A stretch of DNA of 9,961 nucleotides from Actinomycetota bacterium (lineage in GTDB: Bacteria > Actinomycetota > Actinomycetes > Acidothermales > Acidothermaceae), in NCBI GenBank assembly GCA_003134755.1, contig PLCK01000270.1, positions 457 to 10,417 of the forward strand. The letters are read 5' to 3'. Shown piece after piece: positions 1-5,332 of this stretch. Numbering within the stretch: position 1 is the stretch's first letter; each line of letters begins with the position of its first letter. A model generated the notes under the pieces. It ran no database searches and was not told the DNA's origin. It was given only the letters and a program-made list of their open reading frames with translations. The translations under genes and the position numbers were made by a program.

Positions 1-359
1 CACCACCAGTACTCCTCGAGCGACTCGCCCTTCCACGCGAACACCGGCACGCCCTGCGGGTTGTCGGGTGTGCCGTGGGGACCGACCGCGACCGCGGCGG
101 CGGCGTGGTCTTGGGTCGAGAAGATGTTGCAGCTCGCCCAGCGGACCTGCGCCCCGAGCGCAACGAGCGTTTCGATCAGGACGGCGGTCTGCACGGTCAT
201 GTGCAGCGATCCGGTGATCCTGGCACCCGTTAGGGGCTTGCTGGCGCCGTGCTGGGCGCGCATCGCCATGAGGCCGGGCATCTCGTGTTCTGCGAGGGAG
301 ATCTCCTTGCGTCCGAAAGTCGCCAACCCGAGGTCGGCAACCTTGAAGTCGAACGTCAT
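1..359 (-). CDS. sahH: S-adenosyl-L-homocysteine hydrolase, N-terminal part (3' end off the left edge)
   Basis: Cytosolic NAD-dependent enzyme that reversibly splits S-adenosylhomocysteine into adenosine and homocysteine, relieving product inhibition of methyltransferases. Only the first 119 codons are in the window. They begin MTFDFKVADLGLA and carry the family landmarks GSLHMTVQTAVLIETL (residues 50-65; His53 matches the conserved substrate-site His of the LHMT motif), WASCNIFSTQDHAAAA (74-89) and GVPVFAWKGESLEEYWW (103-119). The NAD-binding domain and catalytic Lys/Asp lie off the left edge. The ATG at 357-359 is preceded by GAGGAG at 8 nt spacing, which fixes the start. It follows the CDF gene after 100 bp and may share its transcript or use its own promoter. 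Family assignment is very secure; completeness of the gene cannot be judged here. Confidence 0.96.
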   Translation of the reverse strand, partial: MTFDFKVADLGLATFGRKEISLAEHEMPGLMAMRAQHGASKPLTGARITGSLHMTVQTAVLIETLVALGAQVRWASCNIFSTQDHAAAAVAVGPHGTPDNPQGVPVFAWKGESLEEYWW

Positions 360-367
360 ATCCGTGT

Positions 368-373
368 CTCCTC
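368..373 (-). promoter_or_regulatory. Ribosome binding site of sahH
   Basis: On the minus strand GAGGAG stands 8 nt before the ATG of sahH. It is the strongest Shine-Dalgarno match near that start and supports the chosen codon. Confidence 0.75.
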
Positions 374-398
374 GCTGATCGGCGTCCCTGCATGTTCC

Positions 399-429
399 GT
401 GCTCCGGCCGGTGCTCCGGTCGGTACTCC
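399..429 (-). repeat. Phased 12-bp repeats in the sahH leader
   Basis: In the 100-bp gap before sahH the minus strand reads GGAGTAC, then CGACCGGAGCAC, then CGGCCGGAGCAC. The heptamer GGAGYAC thus recurs three times at exact 12-bp spacing (423-429, 411-417, 399-405), and a weaker GGAACAT follows at 392-398. The segment includes the perfect palindrome CCGGCCGG (404-411). A possible -10 (TATCCT on the minus strand, 436-441) just upstream would place the repeats at the start of the 5' UTR, but I see no convincing -35. Function unknown: operator, RNA structure or chance are all possible. Confidence 0.55.
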
Positions 430-459
430 CACTTAAGGATAATCGGCTGCCGCTGCGGC

Positions 460-1416
460 TCACGCCTCCGCGTCCCCGATGGCCGTGTTGCTGTCGTCAC
501 CGCGCGGATGCCGATCAAGGTCGGGCTCGAGGTAGATCACCTTCGCGATGGGCACGGCGGCCCTGATCCGGCGTTCGGCGGCGTTGATGCCGCGCGCGAC
601 CTCAGCGGCCGTGTCGTCGTGGGCGACGGCGATCTTGGCAGCCACCAGCAGCTCATCGGGGGCCAGGTGCAGGGTGCGCATGTGGATGACCCGATCGACC
701 TCAGGACCCGCGGTCAGTGCCTCGATGATCCGGTCCTGCACCCCGGCCGAGGCTGACTCGCCGATCAACAGGCTCTTGGTCTCGACGGACAGCACGAACG
801 CCACTGTCACGAGGAGCAGCCCGATCGCCAATGTTCCAATGCCGTCGAACCGAGCGTTTCCCGTGAGCACGGCGAGCCCGACACCCGCCAAGGCGAAGGC
901 CAGACCGAGCAGAGCCGCGGTGTCCTCGAGCAGGACCACCGGCAGCTCCGGAGTCTTGGTCCGCCGCACGAAGCTCACCCACGACTGCTCGCCCTTGATC
1001 TTCCTCGACTCGTTGCGTGCAGTCCGAAACGACAGTGATTCCATGACGACGGCGGCAGCGAGCACGACGACAGCGACGAGCGGATGCTCGACCTTATGCG
1101 GGTGCGCAATCTTGAACACGCCCTCGACGATCGCGAACAACCCTCCGACGCTGAACAGCACAAGTGAGACCACGAAGGCGTAGAAGAAGCGTTCGTGGCC
1201 ATAGCCGAACTGGTGCTTGCTGTCGCCTTGCTTGGCGGCGCGACGGCCACCAAGGAGCAGGAGTCCCTGATTGCCCGTGTCGGCCACGGAGTGCACGGCC
1301 TCCGCCAGCATGGACGACGACCCGGTGAACGCGAATGCGGCGAACTTCGTGACTGCGATCCCGAGGTTGGCGGCTAGTGCCGCGACGACCGCGCGGGTGC
1401 TACCGGCTGCGCTCAT
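460..1416 (-). CDS. Cation diffusion facilitator (CDF) family metal transporter
   Basis: A 318-residue integral membrane protein predicted to export Zn2+ or another divalent cation by proton antiport. Hydrophobic segments lie at about residues 10-30, 36-57, 77-99, 112-128, 164-185 and 193-212, the six-helix CDF layout. Metal-site signatures are H42xxxD46 in helix 2, the family motif HQFGYGHER (68-76) after it, and LLEDTAALLG (162-171) in helix 5, with E164/D165 where other CDF proteins have the second site pair. This LLED form resembles the SLC30A9-like branch. The C-terminal cytoplasmic domain (about 213-318) has the usual alpha/beta character. The ATG overlaps the stop of the upstream SIS gene as ATGA (4 bp), which argues for this start and for translational coupling; a longer open frame upstream only runs antiparallel in phase through the SIS gene. 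Metal specificity cannot be read from the sequence. Confidence 0.92.
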   Translation of the reverse strand: MSAAGSTRAVVAALAANLGIAVTKFAAFAFTGSSSMLAEAVHSVADTGNQGLLLLGGRRAAKQGDSKHQFGYGHERFFYAFVVSLVLFSVGGLFAIVEGVFKIAHPHKVEHPLVAVVVLAAAVVMESLSFRTARNESRKIKGEQSWVSFVRRTKTPELPVVLLEDTAALLGLAFALAGVGLAVLTGNARFDGIGTLAIGLLLVTVAFVLSVETKSLLIGESASAGVQDRIIEALTAGPEVDRVIHMRTLHLAPDELLVAAKIAVAHDDTAAEVARGINAAERRIRAAVPIAKVIYLEPDLDRHPRGDDSNTAIGDAEA

Positions 1417-2579
1417 CCGTCGCGACGCTCGCGTGCCGAGTCGATCCGCTCCTTCATCTCGAGAACGGAACGCGTCGGTGAAGGATCGAGTCCGAGACCG
1501 AGACCGAGGTAGACACTCGCGAAATCGCCGAGCGCGATGAGCTGAGCAAGGCGCTCGATCGGTCGGCCGGCATCGGCGAGCAGTTCGCTGGTGCGCACCG
1601 CCCGCTGCCCGGCCAGATACTCCGCCGCGCGGCGAAGCCCGCCATCGGTCTCGTTCTCGCTGTCGATCGCATCCCGCATCAACACGACGCGAAGTGGCAT
1701 CGGCTTCGGTGTCGGATCTTCGAACGGGTCGTGAAAGACGTCTTCCGCGGGAGTTTCCGCGAACGGGCCGTCGAACAGCGCGACGGTGCCGTGCGCAGCC
1801 TCCTGCAACCCGCCGTCGAGCGCCGGGTATTTGGCGTTCGCGTGCAACTGTCTGGCGAATCTCTTCGCCGCGACCCGGCACAATGCGCCTGCGCCCCACA
1901 CGACGGGCAGGTTGCCGGCCAGATCGAGGGCCAGCCGCTTGGCCGGATTCACGAAAGACTCACTGCCCGGGCGGCAGATCTCGGCGGTCAGATCGAGGCG
2001 GTCGGCAGCCAATGCGAACTCGCCCGGCGGCACGGCCACGAGGCCGAGTGCGTCGGCGACCGCGAGGAGCGGGACGGCGAGTGACCACAGGCTCGCACGG
2101 GTGTGCCGGTCTGCCTTGTCGACCGGGAGCGTCAACCCGCGCACCCGGTCTCCGAGCACTGACAACGGCGATCGCGGCGACGCGATGGTCACGACCCGGC
2201 AGCCGCGGCGTCCGGCCTCAGCGACTGCGTCGAGGGTCGGACTTGCGGTACCCGACCGGGAGACCGCAATCACGAGGTCGAGCGGACCTACCCACCGCGG
2301 CAGCGCGGGGCCTGACGCCTCGACCAACGGCAGCGGAACGTCGTCCGCAAGCAGCGCCCGGAGTACCTCGCAGGCCGCCGCGCTCGAACCGACAGCCGAG
2401 AGCACGATCGCACGCGGCCGCTCATCGCCAAGTGCCTCGACGTCGGCCTCGGCCGCGAACGTCGCCGCTTCCCTGACCTGGGCGCCGGAGCCGGCGATGC
2501 TGCGCAACATGCCGCCCGGATCGGCCGCCGCGAGGGCGTCGGCGTCATCGAGCAGCCGCTCGTCGAGCTTGAGCTCCAT
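1413..2579 (-). CDS. SIS-domain protein, bifunctional phosphoglucose/phosphomannose isomerase-like
   Basis: A 388-residue cytosolic protein of the PGI/PMI branch of sugar isomerases, expected to interconvert fructose 6-phosphate with glucose 6-phosphate and/or mannose 6-phosphate. The first SIS lobe shows AVGSSAAAC (62-70) and the phosphosugar loop AVSRSGT (105-111). The second lobe (about 200-388) contains VVWGAG (216-221), HANAKYPALD (236-245) and LQEAAHG (248-254), whose E250 and H253 sit where the family has its catalytic Glu and His. The end, IALGDFASVYLGLGLGLDPSPTRSVL, has the closing signature of this family (split here: IALGDFASVYLG, 358-369, then LDPSPT, 374-379). The ATG shares one base with the Trm112 stop (TGATG) and the stop overlaps the CDF start (ATGA), so the three are likely translated in a coupled manner. 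Next to manB, a mannose-pathway role is the likeliest. Substrate preference is inferred. Mycobacterial homologues next to manB are mostly uncharacterised. Confidence 0.85.
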   Translation of the reverse strand: MELKLDERLLDDADALAAADPGGMLRSIAGSGAQVREAATFAAEADVEALGDERPRAIVLSAVGSSAAACEVLRALLADDVPLPLVEASGPALPRWVGPLDLVIAVSRSGTASPTLDAVAEAGRRGCRVVTIASPRSPLSVLGDRVRGLTLPVDKADRHTRASLWSLAVPLLAVADALGLVAVPPGEFALAADRLDLTAEICRPGSESFVNPAKRLALDLAGNLPVVWGAGALCRVAAKRFARQLHANAKYPALDGGLQEAAHGTVALFDGPFAETPAEDVFHDPFEDPTPKPMPLRVVLMRDAIDSENETDGGLRRAAEYLAGQRAVRTSELLADAGRPIERLAQLIALGDFASVYLGLGLGLDPSPTRSVLEMKERIDSARERRDG

Positions 2580-2788
2580 CAGCCGGCGACCGGCAGGATC
2601 CGCGCCTCGTCGATCAGCAGAACGGGGATGTCGTCTCGAACCGGATAGGCCCGACGGCACTCGCTGTTGGTGCACACCAGCTCTTCAGCGTCCGCATCCT
2701 TGGGGGCGTCGGGCAACGTCTCGATGGTGAGCCGTGCGTGACAAGCAGGGCAGGCGAGTATCTCGAGCAACGATGGTTCGAGGTTCAC
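2579..2788 (-). CDS. Trm112-like small zinc-ribbon protein
   Basis: A 69-residue protein of the Trm112/YcaR family. It has LLEILACPACHA (residues 7-18) and VCTNSEC (38-44), giving four candidate zinc ligands C13, C16, C39 and C44, followed by YPVRDDIPVLLIDEAR (48-63), the family's closing signature. In eukaryotes and archaea Trm112 stabilises and activates class I SAM methyltransferases acting on tRNA, rRNA and release factors; the bacterial role is less clear. The GTG start is favoured over an in-frame TTG 12 codons upstream, because GGAGG lies 7 nt before the GTG and the usual N-terminus is Met-Asn-Leu/Asp. It starts 51 bp after manB and overlaps the SIS gene by one base. No methyltransferase gene is adjacent, so any partner would act from elsewhere. 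Confidence 0.9.
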   Translation of the reverse strand: MNLEPSLLEILACPACHARLTIETLPDAPKDADAEELVCTNSECRRAYPVRDDIPVLLIDEARILPVAG

Positions 2789-2795
2789 GGTTAAT

Positions 2796-2800
2796 CCTCC
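2796..2800 (-). promoter_or_regulatory. Ribosome binding site deciding the Trm112 start
   Basis: Minus strand GGAGG, 7 nt before the GTG at 2786-2788. It selects that GTG over the in-frame TTG at 2822-2824, which would place this Shine-Dalgarno inside the coding region. Confidence 0.75.
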
Positions 2801-2839
2801 GGTCGAAGTGGCCGCGCCGTGCAAAGCCGATGAGTACCG

Positions 2840-4192
2840 TCAGCCGCGGATGAGTGCCAGCACCTCGTCGCGCACGCGCTCGAGCGTCGGCTGATCGTCG
2901 GCTTCGACGTTGAGGCGCAGCAGTGGCTCGGTGTTCGACGGGCGCAGGTTGAACCACCACGTCTTCGCCGTGACCGTCATGCCGTCGAGGTCATCGATCT
3001 CGACGCCGTCCGCCTTCTCGTAGGCGGCCCGCACCTTCGCGCTCGCGGCGGCCTGATCGTCGACCGTCGAGTTGATCTCACCCGAGGCAACGTAACGCGA
3101 GTACTCCGCGAGCAACTGCGACAGCGTCGTGCCGGTGGCCGTCTCGCCGAGCGCGGCAAGCACGTGCAGCCCGGCCAGCATTCCTGAATCGGCGCGCCAG
3201 AAGTCGCGGAAGTAGAAGTGCCCTGAGTGCTCACCACCGAACACCGCGTTGGTCTCGCCCATCGTCGCCTTGATGAACGAGTGGCCCACCCGGCTCCGCA
3301 CCGGAACACCGCCGTGCTCCCGCACGATCTCGGCCACGGCCTTCGACGTGATGAGGTTGTGGATGATCGCCGAGCCTGGGCTCTTCTTCAATTCGCGGAC
3401 GGCGACGAGGGCGGTTATCACCGAAGGCGACACGATCTCGCCGCGCTCGTCGACGACGAAGCAGCGGTCGGCGTCGCCGTCGAAGGCCAGCCCGATGTCC
3501 GCGCGCGTCTCCAGCACTTTCGCCTGCAGGTCGACGAGATTCTTCGGGTCGATCGGATTGGCCTCGTGGTTGGGGAAGTTGCCGTCGAGCTCGAAGTACA
3601 TCGGCACGATGTCGAGAGGGAGATCCTTGAGCACGTGCGGGACCGTGTACCCGCCCATGCCGTTGCCGGCGTCGACGACGACCTTCAGTGGGCGGATGTT
3701 CGTGAGGTCGACGAGCTGGCGCAGGAACACGGCGTAGTCGTCGACGAGCTCGTGCGTGGTGATCGCACCACGGGCGCCAACGTGCGCAGGTACGCCGTTC
3801 TCGACCAACGCTCGGATCTCGGCCAGGCCGGTGTCCTGGCCGACCGGCTTCGCACCGGCGAGGCACAACTTGATGCCGTTGTACTTCGCCGGGTTGTGGC
3901 TCGCCGTGAGCATCACGCCGGGCATGTCGAGACGGCCGGCCGCGAAGTAGATCATGTCGGTGCTGGCGAGCCCGGCCATGACGACGTCGGTGCCCTGACT
4001 CGCTGCGCCCTCGGCGAAAGCCGCGGCCAGCGGGCCTGAGGACTCGCGCATGTCGTGCGCTATGACGATCTTCGGTGCCTTGGTGAAGTAGGCGAAAGCC
4101 GCGCCGATCGCACCGGCCGTTTCGTCGTCGAGTTCGTCGGGGACGACGCCACGGATGTCGTACGCCTTGACGATCTTGGAAAGGTCGCGCAC
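2840..4192 (-). CDS. manB: Phosphomannomutase/phosphoglucomutase (alpha-D-phosphohexomutase)
   Basis: A 450-residue cytosolic enzyme that converts mannose 6-phosphate to mannose 1-phosphate (and commonly glucose 6-phosphate to glucose 1-phosphate), giving the precursor of GDP-mannose. All four landmark loops are intact: the phosphoserine loop TASHNP (96-101, Ser98 carrying phosphate), the Mg2+ loop DGDADR (238-243), the sugar-binding loop GGEHSGH (319-325) and the phosphate-binding loop RPSNTEP (427-433). The N-terminus LSKIVKAYDIRG (4-15) is typical. Length is normal for the family. The start is a GTG at 4190-4192 with GAGG only 4 nt upstream. No better start precedes the conserved KAYDIRG motif; the frame stays open upstream into the zinc-ribbon gene, but without family-like sequence. 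It heads the tight run manB-Trm112-SIS-CDF. The exact hexose preference is not readable. Confidence 0.95.
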   Translation of the reverse strand: MRDLSKIVKAYDIRGVVPDELDDETAGAIGAAFAYFTKAPKIVIAHDMRESSGPLAAAFAEGAASQGTDVVMAGLASTDMIYFAAGRLDMPGVMLTASHNPAKYNGIKLCLAGAKPVGQDTGLAEIRALVENGVPAHVGARGAITTHELVDDYAVFLRQLVDLTNIRPLKVVVDAGNGMGGYTVPHVLKDLPLDIVPMYFELDGNFPNHEANPIDPKNLVDLQAKVLETRADIGLAFDGDADRCFVVDERGEIVSPSVITALVAVRELKKSPGSAIIHNLITSKAVAEIVREHGGVPVRSRVGHSFIKATMGETNAVFGGEHSGHFYFRDFWRADSGMLAGLHVLAALGETATGTTLSQLLAEYSRYVASGEINSTVDDQAAASAKVRAAYEKADGVEIDDLDGMTVTAKTWWFNLRPSNTEPLLRLNVEADDQPTLERVRDEVLALIRG

Positions 4193-4222
4193 AGGACCTC
4201 GCTGGCTCGGCGGACTGGCTCT

Positions 4223-4239
4223 GCGCACGTGCTGTGCGC
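4223..4239 (-). promoter_or_regulatory. Short hairpin in the manB leader
   Basis: A 6-bp perfect inverted repeat (GCGCAC/GTGCGC) with a 5-nt loop lies between the zinc-ribbon stop and the manB GTG, about 30 nt before the start. No T-run follows on the minus strand, so a classical intrinsic terminator is unlikely; it may be a leader structure or chance. Confidence 0.3.
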
Positions 4240-4240
4240 C

Positions 4241-4251
4241 TAGGCAGCCTA
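4241..4251. repeat. Palindrome TAGGC-A-GCCTA in the manB leader
   Basis: A perfect 5+5 inverted repeat about 50 bp before manB. On the minus strand it contains TAGGCT, which also fits a TANNNT -10 element, but no reasonable -35 stands 16-19 bp upstream. A related inverted repeat (TAGGCC-N5-GGCCTA) lies at 4626-4642 before the zinc-ribbon gene. Could be an operator pair or coincidence. Confidence 0.35.
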
Positions 4252-4290
4252 TCCAGCCGTGCCCCGCCTGGGTTACCCCGAGACCAGCCG

Positions 4291-4560
4291 TCAGGCGATC
4301 TTGCGGGTCTTCGCGATCACGTGGTCGAACGTCAACTGCGCGCCACCTTCGAGCCACCAGCGGTTCTCGCAGTGGTGGCACGACGCGAAGTGCACCCGCG
4401 AGCCGTCGGTGAGCGTCATCGCGATAGCGGTGACCCGCTCGCTGCCGCAGGTCCGGCACTTGGCGAGGTTGCGCGCCTCGGCGTTCACGAGCGAGGTCGG
4501 CCCACTGAGTTCGGTGGCAGTCTGGCGAGAGGTCCGGGTGGGGCTACCTGTCTTCGGCAC
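4291..4560 (-). CDS. Small four-cysteine zinc-ribbon protein of unknown function
   Basis: An 89-residue protein with C35xxC38 (KCRTCGSERV) and C61xxC64 (SCHHCENRWW), a textbook zinc-ribbon arrangement with a beta-hairpin-like stretch AMTLTDGSRVHF (47-58) between the knuckles. Residues 1-30 are Ser/Thr-rich and probably disordered; the tail TFDHVIAKTRKIA is basic. The start is a GTG with AGGAG 5 nt upstream. I recognise the type as a small protein present in actinobacterial genomes near manB, but know no assigned function; RNA polymerase-like, transcription-associated or adaptor roles would be guesses. It is separated from manB by 98 bp and from DUF3499 by 325 bp. Two candidate promoters precede it, one of flagellar-sigma type. 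Coding status is well supported by the RBS, spacing and cysteine pattern. Confidence 0.82.
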   Translation of the reverse strand: MPKTGSPTRTSRQTATELSGPTSLVNAEARNLAKCRTCGSERVTAIAMTLTDGSRVHFASCHHCENRWWLEGGAQLTFDHVIAKTRKIA

Positions 4561-4565
4561 GATTG

Positions 4566-4570
4566 CTCCT
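4566..4570 (-). promoter_or_regulatory. Ribosome binding site of the zinc-ribbon gene
   Basis: Minus strand AGGAG, 5 nt before the GTG at 4558-4560. It rules out the much longer open frame that continues upstream through the tandem-repeat region. Confidence 0.7.
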
Positions 4571-4625
4571 ACGCGGTCGAGGTTCCTCCTGATCACCCAT
4601 GTGGGCCGCAGCCGAACGGGTGACA

Positions 4626-4642
4626 TAGGCCCTATCGGCCTA
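4626..4642. repeat. Inverted repeat TAGGCC-N5-GGCCTA
   Basis: A perfect 6+6 inverted repeat with a 5-bp centre. It overlaps the -10 of the FliA-like promoter and shares the half-site TAGGC with the palindrome at 4241-4251. If real, it would be placed to block or assist polymerase at that promoter. Confidence 0.35.
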
Positions 4643-4660
4643 ACTGCACCGGGGACTTTA
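4633..4660 (-). promoter_or_regulatory. FliA (sigma-28)-like promoter motif before the zinc-ribbon gene
   Basis: The minus strand reads TAAAGTCC, then a spacer, then GCCGATA (4633-4639), with 17 bp between TAAA (4657-4660) and GCCGATA. The E. coli sigma-28 consensus is TAAAGTTT-N11-GCCGATAA, i.e. 15 bp on the same count. As I recall, motile actinomycetes use a CTCA-type -35 and a GCCGA-type -10 with 15-17 bp. Transcription would start near 4622-4627, giving a leader of roughly 60-70 nt to the zinc-ribbon GTG. Whether this organism is motile is unknown from the window. Confidence 0.4.
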
Positions 4661-4687
4661 GCAACCGGCGTGTCTAGGACATAACGG

Positions 4688-4717
4688 ACACTACGCCGGA
4701 CGGCGCACAGCCCGCAA
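4688..4717 (-). promoter_or_regulatory. Housekeeping-sigma-like promoter before the zinc-ribbon gene
   Basis: Minus strand TTGCGG (4712-4717) and TAGTGT (4688-4693) separated by 18 bp fit the actinobacterial TTGNNN-N18-TANNNT pattern. The start point would be near 4681, about 120 nt before the zinc-ribbon GTG. In GC-rich DNA this match is suggestive only. Confidence 0.4.
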
Positions 4718-4804
4718 ACCGGCCCGTGGTGGTGGCTGTCACGTCGTCGCGGAACACCACCTCGTGGCCGCAGGAGAACGACCTCGAGCCCACGTGTCAA
4801 CCCC

Positions 4805-4823
4805 CGCCCGCCGCCAGCGGGTG
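4805..4823 (-). terminator. Possible GC-rich terminator hairpin after DUF3499
   Basis: A 7-bp stem (six Watson-Crick pairs plus one G-U) with a 5-nt loop lies 63 bp past the DUF3499 stop, at the far end of the octamer repeat. On the minus strand it is followed by G residues, not a T-run, so it would be a non-canonical actinobacterial-type terminator at best. Confidence 0.3.
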
Positions 4824-4879
4824 AGCGGGTGAGCGGGTGAGCGGGTGAGCGGGTGAGCGGGTGAGCGGGTGAGCGGGAG
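4816..4879. repeat. Octamer tandem repeat, seven perfect copies plus one variant
   Basis: The unit AGCGGGTG occurs seven times without a mismatch from 4816 to 4871, followed by AGCGGGAG at 4872-4879. It ends 6 bp from the DUF3499 stop codon, so it lies in the 3' region of that gene and upstream of the zinc-ribbon gene. The absence of mismatches points to recent slippage and likely copy-number variation between strains. Unit length is not a multiple of three; the minus-strand open frame across it would encode repeated PAHPLTRS, but no start or RBS supports translation. Confidence 0.95.
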
Positions 4880-4885
4880 TCCGGG

Positions 4886-5242
4886 TCAAGACGTAGGTGG
4901 CTGGAGTACGCGCAGATGCCCGCGGCGTCCCTGGCTGAGGCGCCCGAGGTCGCCGGCCGGCGCCGCCATGATCGGTCGGGCCGCCTCGCGAACGGCGTCG
5001 GCGAGGGCCTCGAGATCGTCCGGTGTCGGTCCCGCGGGCTCGGCGAGCTCGAGCCGGACGACCTCCCACCCGAGCGGAGCGGTGAGACGGGACGAGTGGC
5101 GCGAGCACAGGTCGTAGCAGTGCGGCTCGGCGTAGGTGGCAAGCGGACCGAGCACCGCAGTGGACTCTGCGTAGACGTACGTGAGCGTTGCGACCGCGGG
5201 CTGACCGCACGCGGTGCGGGTGCAGCGTCGAAGAGGGCTCAC
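4886..5242 (-). CDS. DUF3499 family protein
   Basis: A 118-residue cytosolic protein of the actinobacterial DUF3499 family, function unknown. Recognition rests on SPLRRCTRTACGQPAVATL (2-20), TYVYAESTAVLGPL (21-34), EPHCYDLCSRHSSRLTAP (39-56) and GWEVVRLE (58-65). Potential metal ligands are C7, C12, C42, C46, H41 and H49, so a zinc-binding fold is plausible. The chosen start is the GTG at 5240-5242, matching the usual SPxRRC N-terminus; an in-frame GTG at 5285-5287 would add 15 residues. The chosen GTG follows a TAGCCT element by 8 nt, suggesting a leaderless mRNA. It is divergent from the metallopeptidase-like gene, a pairing conserved in actinobacteria (Rv3258c/Rv3259 in M. tuberculosis, from memory). 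The stop is followed almost at once by the octamer repeat. Confidence 0.9.
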   Translation of the reverse strand: MSPLRRCTRTACGQPAVATLTYVYAESTAVLGPLATYAEPHCYDLCSRHSSRLTAPLGWEVVRLELAEPAGPTPDDLEALADAVREAARPIMAAPAGDLGRLSQGRRGHLRVLQPPTS

Positions 5243-5250
5243 GAGCGCGA

Positions 5251-5256
5251 AGGCTA
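5251..5256 (-). promoter_or_regulatory. Leaderless-type -10 element of DUF3499
   Basis: TAGCCT on the minus strand fits TANNNT and ends exactly 8 nt before the GTG, the spacing expected when transcription starts at the first base of the start codon. No clear -35 is seen at 17-19 bp. Confidence 0.45.
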
Positions 5257-5318
5257 GTGGTCGCGGCGCCCGCGTGGGGACAACCACCCGAGTTCGTGCA
5301 GCGTGTCGTGAGCCGGGC

Positions 5319-5324
5319 TAGGCT
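5319..5324 (+). promoter_or_regulatory. -10 element of the metallopeptidase-like gene
   Basis: TAGGCT fits TANNNT and ends 8 nt before the G of a GTG at 5333-5335, so transcription would begin at or near that GTG. The layout mirrors the divergent DUF3499 promoter. No good -35 match is visible. Confidence 0.45.
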
Positions 5325-5332
5325 CGCCAGCC

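Larger units (their letters stand above)
4561..4885. other. Intergenic region between DUF3499 and the zinc-ribbon gene
   Basis: A 325-bp gap, the longest in the window. From the DUF3499 side it holds the octamer repeat, a GC-rich hairpin, an isolated TTGACA (minus, 4795-4800) without a matching -10, the TTGCGG/TAGTGT promoter, the FliA-like motif with an overlapping inverted repeat, and the zinc-ribbon RBS. I found no convincing gene of its own in it. Confidence 0.7.

Noticed and set aside
360..459. S-adenosylhomocysteine riboswitch before sahH.
   Set aside because: The leader does not show the conserved core I remember for the SAH riboswitch; only short repeats are visible. A covariance-model search would settle it.
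1417..1899. Long N-terminal extension of the CDF transporter.
   Set aside because: It is Arg/Ser-rich shadow sequence overlapping the SIS gene; the ATGA overlap and CDF homology place the start at 1416.
3227..4039. 270-codon plus-strand open frame opposite manB.
   Set aside because: It mirrors the intact manB codon pattern, lacks an RBS and has no recognisable domain; manB keeps all catalytic motifs.
4816..4879. CRISPR array.
   Set aside because: Units are 8 bp, directly adjacent and without spacers, so it is a simple tandem repeat.
4561..5142. Minus-strand open frame running from inside DUF3499 through the octamer repeats (PAHPLTRS repeats) into the zinc-ribbon protein.
   Set aside because: The upstream part overlaps DUF3499 in another frame and has no homology, while a GTG with AGGAG starts the zinc-ribbon protein inside it; the repeat peptide is a by-product of the open frame.
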